This document shows positions 22,522-31,158 of a DNA stretch of 36,043 nt, piece after piece. Under the pieces are notes generated by a model. That model was not told the origin of the DNA, made no database searches, and saw nothing but the letters and a program-made list of their open reading frames with translations. The DNA lies in contig JADILZ010000013.1 in the NCBI GenBank assembly GCA_017695065.1, forward strand, positions 1-36,043. The letters are read 5' to 3'. Numbering within the stretch: position 1 is the first letter of the stretch; each line of letters opens with the position of its first letter. The DNA is from Candidatus Cryptobacteroides excrementipullorum (GTDB lineage: Bacteria; Bacteroidota; Bacteroidia; Bacteroidales; UBA932). The position numbers and the translations under genes were made by a program.

Positions 22522-25212
22522 ATGATTATAAAATACTTATTATCAATTGTTTCCGTTTTTATTGCAATATCTTTGGAAGCCTTTCCGGCCTCAGCTGCGC
22601 CTGAAATGGACATCAGAGGGAAGATTATAGATGCCGAGACGGGGGAGGAGGTCATCGGTGCAGCAATCACCATAAAAGAGCAGCCGGACCGGTGGGCGAT
22701 GTCCGGGCTCGACGGCTCGTTCTCAATGAGGGCCGATGCGGAAGGCTCCAAGACACTTGTCTGTTCTCTTATCGGCTACAAGGATGTGGAAGTGGTGTAT
22801 GCAGGGGGAGACGAGGCCCTTGTCATCAGCCTGGTGAAAGACAGCATTATGCTTGACGGGGCTGTGGTGGCGGCTGAAAACCACGGCAAGACCGAGGCAA
22901 GCGCCAGAGGGATAGAAAAGGCTGCCATGAATGTGGTGAATGTCATGAGCGCCAGGGCTATGGAGCTTTCTCCTGATGTGACCGTGGCGAATGTCATAAA
23001 GAGGATGTCGGGGGTCACCATCGAGAGAAACAGCAGCGGCGAGGGCCGATACGCCATACTCCGCGGCATGGACAAGCGCTACAACTATACTCTCGTGAAC
23101 GGTGTGAAGATTCCGAGCCCTGACAACAAGAACAGGTTTGTCCCGCTGGACATATTCCCTTCCGAGATGCTCGACCGTCTGGAAGTCACCAAGTCACTGA
23201 CTGCCGATATGGAGGGTGACGGTATCGGAGGAGCGGTAAACCTGGTGATGAAGGATGCCCCGGACAAGATGGAAATAAACGCAAACGTTGCTACAGGTTA
23301 CAGCGCACTCTTCTTTGACCGCGATTTCAAGTCGTTCAATACCAGGGCAATCCAGAAGCAGTCCCCATACGAGCGTATGGGCCGCCCGGAGAACTATGCT
23401 GTCACCGCTGATGATTTCACTATGGAGAACCTCTCTGTGCGCTCGCACCGTCCGCGACCTGACCTGACAGGTGGCTTCTCGTTCGGGGACAGGTATTTCG
23501 GGGGACGTCTCGGTGTCATTGCCGCCCTGAGCTGGCAGAACCTTTTCCGCGGGAAGGACAGTGACCTGTACTACAAGCCGGGATCCAACACTTACGGGAC
23601 AGAAGCCCGTACCTACTCTGAGGAGCAGGACCGTCTCGGGGCCCATCTGAAACTGGACTACAGGTTTTCCGGAAGGCACAAGCTGATGCTTTACGCAGGA
23701 TATATGGACATGAGGGAAAGCGAGGTGCGCGACGGCCGTGATGACAGGGAATGGACTGTGAGGATGAAGTACAACAGACAGTACATCTTCAACACCACCC
23801 TCAAGGGTGAACATTCTTTCCTGGAAGGCGGCAGACTGAAACTCGACTGGACCGGTGTGTTCTCCAGGGCATACAGCACCACCCCGGACAATGCGAGGAT
23901 ATACATGAACGGCACGCACCTGTACAATACCGACTCTGCAGACCGTCGCTGGGAGCACAACTCCGACCGTGATTTCGCAGGATATGCGGACCTGAGCTAC
24001 CGTTTCGACTTTGCCGGGGCGTCAACCCTTCTTCTGAAGGCCGGCGGGATGTACAGGGACAAGTCCAGGGACAGCTTCTTCAACGAATACACCTTCGACT
24101 CTTCCACCGGCATACGCGACCCGCAGTACTACGGGGAGGACTGGACTGACTTCGACGAGCTCCTCCTGACTCCGCGTCCTTACGGCAACATCGGGGACCC
24201 CCTGAACTATGATGCTTCCGAGAGGATAGGCGCAGGCTATCTCATAGCGAAGTTCTCCATGGACAGGCTGGAGGTGATCGCAGGCCTGCGTGCGGAACAT
24301 ACGTCACAGGGTTATGTGCTTGATTATCCGAGAAACACCGATTCGGAAGGCAGTCAGGAATATACGGATTTCCTGCCGAGTCTGCATGTGAAATACAACG
24401 TCCACAGGAATGCAAACCTGCGTTTTTCATACGGGCGTTCCATCAACCGTCCGGGCTTTTTTGAAATCGTTCCTTATACTATCCTGAACGAGGACTATGA
24501 CGAGAAGGGCAATCCTGACCTCAAACATACTGTGGCGGACAATATAGACCTCCGCTACGAATTCTTCCCCAGGTCCTCGGAGCAGTTCATGGTGGGATTC
24601 TTCTGGAAAAACATCTACGATCCGATCGAGTACGGGCTCGTGACCGAAGGGCAGGAGACTTTCCTCAAGCCTATGAACTTCGGTGACGCCATGAACTACG
24701 GTGTCGAGGTGGATGCCATGAAGTACTTCAACTGGTTCGGCATAAAGGCCAACTATACCTACACCCACTCTGCCATCACCACAGACAAGCGGACTATGGA
24801 CGGGTCTGATGTCATCACCGTCAGCCAGACCAGGCCTCTTTACGGGCAGGCAGCCCACGTGGCCAATCTTTCCTTCCTCTTCAATTTCCAGAAATGCGGC
24901 CTTGAGGCCCAGGTCTCCGGGAGCTACACGGGAAAGCGTCTGAGCGAGGTCTCGAGCTGGGTGGATGACGACATCTGGGAGGCTGGGTATTTCTCACTGG
25001 ACGCATCGCTTGAAAAAAGTTTCCGGGCAGGGGTATCCATCTTCGCAAAAGCCGGCAACCTGCTGAACTCGCCGCTCCTTCGCTATGTTCATCCAAGCGC
25101 GCATACATCCTCCCTCAGCTATGAGCGCTACAATGGTGGTGTGATAGAGCGCAGGGAATGGAACGCCCAGACCTTCATGATCGGTATACGATACCGCTTC
25201 ACGGAGAAATGA
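22522..25212 (+). CDS. TonB-dependent outer-membrane receptor (second)
   Basis: The 896-residue receptor has a signal peptide (about 1-26, ending FPASA) and a carboxypeptidase-regulatory domain (about 29-105, MDIRGKIIDAETGEEVIGAA). A plug domain (about 135-240) includes ANVIKRMSGVTIERN, ILRGMDKRYNYTLVNG and the closing GDGIGGAVNLVMK. The barrel ends FMIGIRYRFTEK, with the aromatic residue a few positions from the end rather than last. It is not closely similar to the first receptor by eye. It follows the S46 gene by 137 bp and has its own promoter, so co-regulation with the peptidases is possible but not shown. The substrate is unknown; peptide uptake is suggested only by the neighbours. Confidence 0.92.
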   Translation: MIIKYLLSIVSVFIAISLEAFPASAAPEMDIRGKIIDAETGEEVIGAAITIKEQPDRWAMSGLDGSFSMRADAEGSKTLVCSLIGYKDVEVVYAGGDEALVISLVKDSIMLDGAVVAAENHGKTEASARGIEKAAMNVVNVMSARAMELSPDVTVANVIKRMSGVTIERNSSGEGRYAILRGMDKRYNYTLVNGVKIPSPDNKNRFVPLDIFPSEMLDRLEVTKSLTADMEGDGIGGAVNLVMKDAPDKMEINANVATGYSALFFDRDFKSFNTRAIQKQSPYERMGRPENYAVTADDFTMENLSVRSHRPRPDLTGGFSFGDRYFGGRLGVIAALSWQNLFRGKDSDLYYKPGSNTYGTEARTYSEEQDRLGAHLKLDYRFSGRHKLMLYAGYMDMRESEVRDGRDDREWTVRMKYNRQYIFNTTLKGEHSFLEGGRLKLDWTGVFSRAYSTTPDNARIYMNGTHLYNTDSADRRWEHNSDRDFAGYADLSYRFDFAGASTLLLKAGGMYRDKSRDSFFNEYTFDSSTGIRDPQYYGEDWTDFDELLLTPRPYGNIGDPLNYDASERIGAGYLIAKFSMDRLEVIAGLRAEHTSQGYVLDYPRNTDSEGSQEYTDFLPSLHVKYNVHRNANLRFSYGRSINRPGFFEIVPYTILNEDYDEKGNPDLKHTVADNIDLRYEFFPRSSEQFMVGFFWKNIYDPIEYGLVTEGQETFLKPMNFGDAMNYGVEVDAMKYFNWFGIKANYTYTHSAITTDKRTMDGSDVITVSQTRPLYGQAAHVANLSFLFNFQKCGLEAQVSGSYTGKRLSEVSSWVDDDIWEAGYFSLDASLEKSFRAGVSIFAKAGNLLNSPLLRYVHPSAHTSSLSYERYNGGVIERREWNAQTFMIGIRYRFTEK

Positions 25213-25234
25213 CCCGGGGACGGTATGCATTAAA

Positions 25235-25639
25235 TAACGTGAATTCGACGAATTTAATTCATTAAATTACAGCGAATTACCTATTAAGGAGCAGGCCCGT
25301 GGCCTGCGACAGGTCCCCCGGCGAGGGGGAAGGAAGGGGGTGGCGCCCCTTAACAAGGGGCTGTCACGAAGTGACTGGGGATTGGTCTGACAAGGCCCTT
25401 CAGGGCCGCACCGGAGCGTCAGCGATGTTTCCGGGAGGAAACATAAGCAGCGTAGGTGCCGGCGAAGCGAAGCGGAGCCGCATGCCCCACCGGGGCTGTC
25501 ACCGTAGGTGACTGGGGGTGGACTGACAGGATTTCTGGAAGAAATCCTTAACGTCAGTGTGACGAATTCCGGTCATAAATGATAAAATATTGATTTTTAA
25601 TATAATATTGTTAAACATAAATTCGTCGAACTGACGTTA
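25235..25639 (+). repeat. TIR-bounded structured repeat element, copy D (405 bp, complete)
   Basis: This is the most complete copy. Left end 25235-25256 and right end 25618-25639 are inverted repeats matching at 20 of 22 positions (pattern TAACGT, three variable bases, TTCGACGAATTTA). The left module (about 25287-25381) carries GCAGGC/GCCTGC, CCCCC/GGGGG, CCCCTT/AAGGGG and GTCAC/GTGAC hairpins. The core (25394-25518) uses inner stem TGTTTCC-GGGA-GGAAACA. A hairpin GGATTTCT/AGAAATCC follows. The last 93 bp (25548-25640) are bounded by their own 21-nt inverted repeats (19 of 21 match). No clear target duplication and no ORF of its own were seen. It lies between convergent genes and overlaps the HAD stop codon. 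No gene lies in 25213-25636. Confidence 0.88.
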
Positions 25640-26410
25640 AAGTAACCCGAAATGCCTGAGGGCATGGGAGATTCCGTCCTGGTCCACCGTCAGGGTGACA
25701 TAGTCCGCCGCAGACTTGGCAGTATCATCCGCATTGCCCATAGCGATGCCGGTACCGGCGAATTTGAGCATCTCTGAATCATTGCCCCCGTCCCCGAAAG
25801 CCATGACCTCGTCTGCCGCGATGCCGAAGCGCCCAATGACCGCCGCTATACCCTCCGCCTTGGAAAGCCCTTTCGTATTCATGTCGAAAAACGACGGGAA
25901 CCACCTGGAAAGGGTCACGGAATCGAGACCTTCAACAAAAAGCTCCTTCTCCTGTCTCTCGTCGGCGAACACCGTGAACTGGCATACATCCTCATATACA
26001 AGGCTGTCCCATGAATAGACCGGGACGTCATGGAGCCTTATCATTTCGAAAGTCTTTCGGGTGAGGTCATTCTGCATGCTGATACCGTAGCTCCCGCGGC
26101 AGAATGCCACGGCAGGGAGACCGTGCTGTCTGCACCTTCGGCCCACCTCTTCCGCCGTGTCCGCCCCGAGCGTCCTGCATGAAATTATCTCACCGCCCAC
26201 GGTGACCAGGGAACCGTTCATGCTGATATACCCGTCGAAAGGGAAATCCTGAAGGTTGTCCATCACCAGATAATGACGTCCGCTGGCGATGAAAAGCCTG
26301 ATGCCTTTACCGCGCAGTGCGTAAAGGTCCTCCATGACTCTTCTGGAGATCTCATGTGTCCTGAAACTTACCAGGGTGCCGTCTATGTCGAAGAATATGG
26401 CCTTTATCAT
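25637..26410 (-). CDS. Cof-type HAD-superfamily phosphatase
   Basis: The 257-residue cytoplasmic HAD-IIB (Cof) hydrolase probably dephosphorylates small metabolites such as sugar phosphates. Motif I is FFDIDGT with nucleophile Asp8 and Asp10, motif II the SGR segment near residue 42, and motif IV GDGGNDSEM with the metal-binding Asp residues. Length is typical. It starts 2 bp after the YbaK-type gene and ends the leftward lgt operon. Its stop codon (TAA, plus-strand 25637-25639) is the terminal trinucleotide of repeat element D, so the original C-terminus may have been changed by the insertion. The final residues read HFGLL. Confidence 0.9.
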   Translation of the reverse strand: MIKAIFFDIDGTLVSFRTHEISRRVMEDLYALRGKGIRLFIASGRHYLVMDNLQDFPFDGYISMNGSLVTVGGEIISCRTLGADTAEEVGRRCRQHGLPAVAFCRGSYGISMQNDLTRKTFEMIRLHDVPVYSWDSLVYEDVCQFTVFADERQEKELFVEGLDSVTLSRWFPSFFDMNTKGLSKAEGIAAVIGRFGIAADEVMAFGDGGNDSEMLKFAGTGIAMGNADDTAKSAADYVTLTVDQDGISHALRHFGLL

Positions 26411-26412
26411 AT

Positions 26413-27057
26413 TTAAGCTTTAATCCATTCGTACTGGCCGCCCCAGATGGAGAGGAAGCGGAGGAAATCGGCGTTGGGGATGATGACGCTTGCCGTGTTG
26501 TCACACGGGTGGAAACTGAGCACCGGAGCATCCATCAATGCCCTGTCCAGGAACAGCTTCACACGATGCCCGTCCGGGAACAGCTCTTTGGGGGAGGCTC
26601 CGGGGACAGCCTGCACGGCATGAAGGTTCCCGTCACTGTCCGGAAGCATGACCGTCTGTGCACCAGTCTGCGGAATCATGTCATGTATAAGTCCCAGAGG
26701 GGATACGGATCCTGGCTGAAGTCCCAGGCAACGCTCCATGCGCTCTGCAGAAGCAAAGGACATCTTGCCCTCCTTCATCATGTGCTCGAAGGAATGTATG
26801 TCAAAGTCCTTATGGCACTCTATCACCACGAGATAATGCCTGTTCCCCTTGTGGTTTCGGAAAAACAGGTTCTTGCAGTGCGTGGACTCTATACCGTCCC
26901 AGTATTTGAGGGCCTCCTCTATCGTATAGAGCGGAGGATGGGTATAAAGAGTATATCCTATGCTGTGGCTGTCAAGGAAATGCAGTACCTCCAAAATCCT
27001 GTCTCCACATCCGGACGGATCGGCCGTAAGTACGGCTCTCTGGCTCTGTTCGCTCAT
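26413..27057 (-). CDS. YbaK/ProX-type aminoacyl-tRNA deacylase
   Basis: The 214-residue protein has the YbaK/EbsC fold (about residues 15-175), with YTHPPLYTIEEAL near the start and HYLVVIECHKDFD and ASAERMERCLGLQPGSVSPLGL in the middle. Members hydrolyse tRNA mischarged with amino acids; stand-alone ProX/PrdX proteins typically clear Ala-tRNA-Pro. The HPP and THCKNLFF segments favour the PrdX/ProXp-ala branch, but the exact substrate is inferred. A C-terminal extension beyond about 180 ends in YEWIKA. It is the middle gene of the lgt operon: 19 bp after lgt and 2 bp before the HAD gene. Confidence 0.85.
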   Translation of the reverse strand: MSEQSQRAVLTADPSGCGDRILEVLHFLDSHSIGYTLYTHPPLYTIEEALKYWDGIESTHCKNLFFRNHKGNRHYLVVIECHKDFDIHSFEHMMKEGKMSFASAERMERCLGLQPGSVSPLGLIHDMIPQTGAQTVMLPDSDGNLHAVQAVPGASPKELFPDGHRVKLFLDRALMDAPVLSFHPCDNTASVIIPNADFLRFLSIWGGQYEWIKA

Positions 27058-27076
27058 GAATGATGTTTATGAATGA

Positions 27077-27952
27077 CTACACCGGCCTTGCATAATATGT
27101 AGGCTCCGCCTTCTGCTTCTGCGGATGCACGACCATGGCCGGCTTCCCACGTCTGAGGCTGTATATTATCAGACACACTCCAGCCAGGATAAAAGGTATG
27201 CTGAGAATCTGCCCCATATTCAGGACCATGTTCTCCTCGAAGCCCACCTGCGGCTCCTTGATGAACTCTATAAGGAAGCGCATGCCGAAAAGAACGATGA
27301 AGAATATCCCGAGCAGAGTCCCCCTCTTGAGCTTCGGGAGACGGTATCTGTACAGTCCCATGAGCACAAGCCCCAGAATCAGATAGCTCAGAGCCTCGTA
27401 AAGCTGGGTAGGATGCTTCGGCAGAGTCTCGCCCCTGAGGTCGAATATAAAGCCCCACGGAAGGCTGGTAACATCACCATATATTTCTGAATTACAGAGA
27501 TTTCCAAGCCTGATGAACATACCTGCAAAACATACCGGGATACATAGGTGGTCCAGCATCCAGAGCAGGTCGAAATCATATTTCCTGCCATAGTGGCGGG
27601 CGTACCACCACATCGCAAGGATTATGGCAATCGTCCCTCCATGGCTGGCAAGCCCTCCTTTCCATGGCATGAAAATCTCCCAGAACCCTTTCCAGCTCCC
27701 GAAATAATAATCCGGCTGGTAGAATATGCAGTGCCCTAGCCTCGCCCCGACTATCGTGGCGATAAGCAGAGTGAAAAGCAGCGGGTCAAGAAGGTTCAGA
27801 GGCAGCCCTTCCCTTTTGAGGAAACCTTTGAATATGAACCATCCCAGTACGAACCCGGCAAGGAAAAGCACTGAATACCAACGGAGCACAAATCCCCCGA
27901 TATGGATAATATCGGGGTTCATGTGCCAGTGAATTGCCAACAGATCTGTCAT
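27077..27952 (-). CDS. lgt: Prolipoprotein diacylglyceryl transferase
   Basis: This inner-membrane enzyme attaches diacylglycerol to the lipobox Cys of prelipoproteins, such as the DUF4876 protein here. The 291-residue product has about seven hydrophobic helices. The conserved GGLASHGG has His104, and the Lgt signature IRLGNLCNSEIYG (147-159) has Arg148, matching the essential His and Arg of the family. A basic, non-conserved tail (about 270-291) follows the last helix. The ATG at 27952 fits the usual N-terminus. It is first in a three-gene leftward unit and lies 57 bp after aspS, which may provide readthrough. Confidence 0.95.
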   Translation of the reverse strand: MTDLLAIHWHMNPDIIHIGGFVLRWYSVLFLAGFVLGWFIFKGFLKREGLPLNLLDPLLFTLLIATIVGARLGHCIFYQPDYYFGSWKGFWEIFMPWKGGLASHGGTIAIILAMWWYARHYGRKYDFDLLWMLDHLCIPVCFAGMFIRLGNLCNSEIYGDVTSLPWGFIFDLRGETLPKHPTQLYEALSYLILGLVLMGLYRYRLPKLKRGTLLGIFFIVLFGMRFLIEFIKEPQVGFEENMVLNMGQILSIPFILAGVCLIIYSLRRGKPAMVVHPQKQKAEPTYYARPV

Positions 27953-28009
27953 TCCGATTACTTTCTTGTTAAACTGCGGTCGGCCGGTTTCTTACCGGAT
28001 CCGAATCTG

Positions 28010-29782
28010 TTATTCTTCCTTCTTTGCTGTCGAAGCGAGGAAAAGCTCGTCCATCTGTACCTGGTCGATGTATGAAGGCGAGTCTATCATCACGTCGCGG
28101 CCCTGGTTGTTCTTAGGGAATGCAATATAATCGCGGATAGTCTCCTGGCCTCCGAACAGGGCGCAGACGCGGTCGAACCCGAACGCAAGACCTCCGTGAG
28201 GCGGAGCCCCGAACTTGAATGCGTTGATTATGAAGCCGAACTTGTACTGGGCGTCCTCGTCAGAGAAGCCGAGCACCTCGAACATCCTTTGCTGCACTGC
28301 GGAATCATGTATCCTGATGGAGCCGCCGCCGAGCTCCGTGCCGTTGAGCACGAAATCGTATGCATTGGCGCATACCTTTTCAAGGTCCTCCTTCCTGTCG
28401 CTGTAGAACAGGTCCAGGTGCTCAGGCTTAGGTGCGGTGAACGGATGGTGCATGGCATAGAAGCGCTGAGTCTCGTCATCCCACTCGAGGAGAGGGAAGT
28501 CCACCACCCAGAGAGGAGCGAATGTATGAGGGTCACGCAGCCCGAGCCTGTTTCCCATCTCGATACGCAGGACGCCGAGCATGGTCTGGGTCTTCCTCTT
28601 CGGTCCGCAGAGCACGAGAATAAGGTCACCCTTGGATGCCCCCATCCTGTCTGCTATGGCCTGGAGCTGCTCCGGAGTATAGAACTTGTCTACAGAAGAC
28701 TTGATGGAACCGTCCTCGTTCACCTTTATATATACAAGGCCTTTCGCTCCGACCTGCGGTCTCTTTACCCACTCTGTCAGCTCGTCCAGCTGCTTGCGGG
28801 TGTAGCCCGCAAGGCCCGGCACGCAGATGGCGCCTACATACTCCACAGAGTCGAAGACAGAGAACCCGTGTCCCTGCACGTCAGAAGTAATCTCGTGTAT
28901 CTTCATCCCGAAACGGATGTCAGGCTTGTCGGACCCGTAATTGTCCATGGCATCGAACCAGCTCATCCGTGGAAGAGGGTCCGGTATGTCCACATCCAGG
29001 ACATTCTTGAACAAAGTGCGCATCATGCCCTCGAACGTGTCAAGGACATCATCCCGCTCGACAAAGGACATCTCGCAGTCTATCTGAGTGAACTCAGGCT
29101 GCCGGTCAGCCCTGAGGTCCTCGTCACGGAAGCATCTGACAATCTGGAAATACCTGTCGTAGCCTGCGACCATCAGAAGCTGCTTGAAAGTCTGCGGAGA
29201 CTGCGGCAGGGCGTAGAACTGCCCCGGATTCATGCGGGATGGCACCACAAAGTCACGCGCACCTTCCGGTGTGGACTTGATGAGATACGGTGTCTCTATT
29301 TCAAGGAAACCCTTGCTGTCAAGGTAGTTGCGCACCTCATGCGCAAGCCTGTGCCGGAGTTCGAGAGCTTTCCTGAGAGGGTTCCTGCGCAGGTCGAGAT
29401 ACCTGTATTTCGCCCTGAGCTCCTCTCCCCCGTCGCTGACATCCTCTATAGTGAAAGGTGGAGTCTGCGCCTTGTTGAGTGTCTTTATTTCAGAGAGCCT
29501 GATCTCAATGTCGCCGGTAGGCATCTTCGGGTTCCGGCTCTGACGCTCGATGACCTCTCCAGTGGCCTGGATCACGTATTCACGTCCGAGCGACCCTGCC
29601 GCCTCAATAAGGGCAGCCGGGGCTGAGGCATCCACAGCCAGCTGCGTGATGCCGTACCTGTCGCGCAGGTCGATGAATGTCATGCCGCCGAGTTTCCTCG
29701 TCCTCTGTACCCATCCGGCCAGTGTCACCGTCTGCCCGGCGTTTCCGATGCGGAGCTCTCCGCAAGTATGAGTCCTGTACAT
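28010..29782 (-). CDS. aspS: Aspartyl-tRNA synthetase
   Basis: This class IIb synthetase charges tRNA-Asp. The 590-residue product has the N-terminal anticodon-binding OB fold (about 1-110, [23 protein letters not shown]), motif 2 [18 protein letters not shown], and the bacterial-type GAD insertion (about 290-410). Motif 3 is in [16 protein letters not shown] near the C-terminus. The presence of GAD and the length are typical of bacterial AspRS. Whether it is discriminating was not resolved. A 90-nt leader with a hairpin and a consensus promoter lies upstream, divergent from the Gfo/Idh/MocA gene. Confidence 0.96.
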   Translation of the reverse strand: MYRTHTCGELRIGNAGQTVTLAGWVQRTRKLGGMTFIDLRDRYGITQLAVDASAPAALIEAAGSLGREYVIQATGEVIERQSRNPKMPTGDIEIRLSEIKTLNKAQTPPFTIEDVSDGGEELRAKYRYLDLRRNPLRKALELRHRLAHEVRNYLDSKGFLEIETPYLIKSTPEGARDFVVPSRMNPGQFYALPQSPQTFKQLLMVAGYDRYFQIVRCFRDEDLRADRQPEFTQIDCEMSFVERDDVLDTFEGMMRTLFKNVLDVDIPDPLPRMSWFDAMDNYGSDKPDIRFGMKIHEITSDVQGHGFSVFDSVEYVGAICVPGLAGYTRKQLDELTEWVKRPQVGAKGLVYIKVNEDGSIKSSVDKFYTPEQLQAIADRMGASKGDLILVLCGPKRKTQTMLGVLRIEMGNRLGLRDPHTFAPLWVVDFPLLEWDDETQRFYAMHHPFTAPKPEHLDLFYSDRKEDLEKVCANAYDFVLNGTELGGGSIRIHDSAVQQRMFEVLGFSDEDAQYKFGFIINAFKFGAPPHGGLAFGFDRVCALFGGQETIRDYIAFPKNNQGRDVMIDSPSYIDQVQMDELFLASTAKKEE

Positions 29783-29822
29783 ATCAAGAATAAGTTTAAA
29801 TTACAACCGCAAGACCTGTCTT

Positions 29823-29858
29823 CCGGCAAAGCCCTGCCTGAGGGCTCTTCCATGCCGG
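29823..29858 (-). promoter_or_regulatory. Hairpin in the aspS leader
   Basis: In the aspS transcript, CCGGC/GCCGG (plus-strand 29854-29858 with 29823-29827) closes a bulged stem with AGAGCCCT/AGGGCTTT (29841-29848 with 29828-29835) and a 5-nt loop. There is no U-tract and no T-box consensus. It could affect translation or mRNA stability. Confidence 0.4.
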
Positions 29859-29872
29859 CATGACAAATCCTG

Positions 29873-29880
29873 CAAATGTA
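29873..29880 (-). promoter_or_regulatory. Promoter -7 element of aspS
   Basis: The minus strand reads TACATTTG, matching TAnnTTTG, about 90 nt upstream of the aspS start codon. The -33 region about 20 nt upstream has only a TTGC. Confidence 0.55.
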
Positions 29881-29933
29881 GTAATTTTCGCTCAAGAATA
29901 GCAATTTTCACGGAGGAATATTCCCGGATAAAA

Positions 29934-29965
29934 TTTGTTCCGTCCCGGGCTTATGCGTATTTTTG
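29934..29965 (+). promoter_or_regulatory. Promoter of the Gfo/Idh/MocA gene
   Basis: TTTG (29934-29937), 20 nt, and TATTTTTG (29958-29965) match both consensus elements. The transcription start is expected at about 29972, giving a leader of about 19 nt before the ATG at 29991. Confidence 0.7.
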
Positions 29966-29990
29966 CCACAGGATAAAAATCACATGACCG

Positions 29991-31100
29991 ATGAGACATC
30001 TGAACATACTTGCTGCAGCCGCAGCTTTCCTTATGGGCATCACCTCTTCCATGGCAGGAGCACAAGACGGGAAACCGCTCAGAATAGCCGTCGCAGGAGT
30101 GACGCACGGCCACCTGTGGGAAGTAATTTCCAGGACAGGAAGAGGAGACTTCGAAATTGTAGGGGTATATGAAAAGGACGACTACTACCGGGAGCACAAC
30201 GGTCTGCGAGGTAAAGTGGACGATTCCCTTTTCTTTTCTGACCTCGGGGAAATGCTCAGGAGCGTGAAGCCCGAAGCCGTAGTGGCATACGGCAGCACAT
30301 ACGACCATCTGTACACAGTCGAGACCTGTGCAGAGAACGGAGTGGACGTAATGGTGGAGAAGCCGCTTGCCGTGAATATGAAGCATGCGAGGAGAATCGA
30401 GAAAGCCGCAAAGGCACACGGCATAATGGTCCTTACAAATTACGAGACCAGCTGGTACAGCACCAACTATGAAGCATTCAGGCTAATAAAGGACGAAGAG
30501 GCAATCGGAGATATCACCCGCATCATGGTTTATGACGGGCACCAGGGCCCGGTAGAGATCGGGTGCGGCCCTGAATTCCTGCAATGGCTCACTGACCCGG
30601 CACTCAACGGGGGCGGGGCCATAATGGACTTCGGATGCTATGGAGCCAACCTCACCACATGGCTTCTCTCAGGAGAACGGCCTGTAAGCGTATACGCAGT
30701 GGCCAACAGGCAGAAGCCGGACAAATACGGCAAGGTGGATGACGACGCTACCATAGTACTCCAATACCCCGGAGGGATAACAGTCCAGATAATGCCGTCA
30801 TGGAACTGGCCGGAAAACCGCAAGGACATGTATATCTACGGGAGCAAAGGCTACATCTACCAGAAGACATCTGAAGATATGACGGTAAAGTCAGGCGACA
30901 CCTCCAGGGAATACACCCCGGCCCCTCTGCAGGCACCGTACAACGATTCCTTCTACTATCTCAAGGCCGCTGTACGCGGTGAAATCGAAGTAAAGCCATT
31001 TGACCTTGCCTCTCTTGAAAACAATATGATAGTCATGGAGATACTCGATGCCGCCGTCAAAAGCGCGAAGACCGGGACTCCTCAGGGCAGGTCCAGGTGA
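29991..31100 (+). CDS. Exported Gfo/Idh/MocA-family oxidoreductase
   Basis: The 369-residue protein carries a signal peptide (about 1-24, NILAAAAAFLMGITSSMAGAQ), followed by an N-terminal Rossmann fold starting RIAVAGVTHGH (31-41). The family EKP motif is in MVEKPLAV (Glu123-Pro125), and the C-terminal half forms the substrate-binding alpha/beta domain. Members oxidise or hydrolyse sugars or related compounds with tightly bound NAD(P). Exported versions occur in Bacteroidota, where the cofactor may be folded in or recycled. It stands alone with its own consensus promoter. The GVTHGH sequence replaces the more usual GxGxxG, so dinucleotide binding may be altered. The substrate is unknown. Confidence 0.88.
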   Translation: MRHLNILAAAAAFLMGITSSMAGAQDGKPLRIAVAGVTHGHLWEVISRTGRGDFEIVGVYEKDDYYREHNGLRGKVDDSLFFSDLGEMLRSVKPEAVVAYGSTYDHLYTVETCAENGVDVMVEKPLAVNMKHARRIEKAAKAHGIMVLTNYETSWYSTNYEAFRLIKDEEAIGDITRIMVYDGHQGPVEIGCGPEFLQWLTDPALNGGGAIMDFGCYGANLTTWLLSGERPVSVYAVANRQKPDKYGKVDDDATIVLQYPGGITVQIMPSWNWPENRKDMYIYGSKGYIYQKTSEDMTVKSGDTSREYTPAPLQAPYNDSFYYLKAAVRGEIEVKPFDLASLENNMIVMEILDAAVKSAKTGTPQGRSR

Positions 31101-31158
31101 CCCCTTGCATGCCAGACTGTCACAGCGGTAACTCCTTAACCCGTTTCACAGGCCCATG

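Noticed and set aside
28196..29626. 476-codon open frame antisense to aspS
   Set aside because: It is the codon shadow of a high-GC conserved gene on the other strand; no domain recognisable and aspS motifs are unequivocal.
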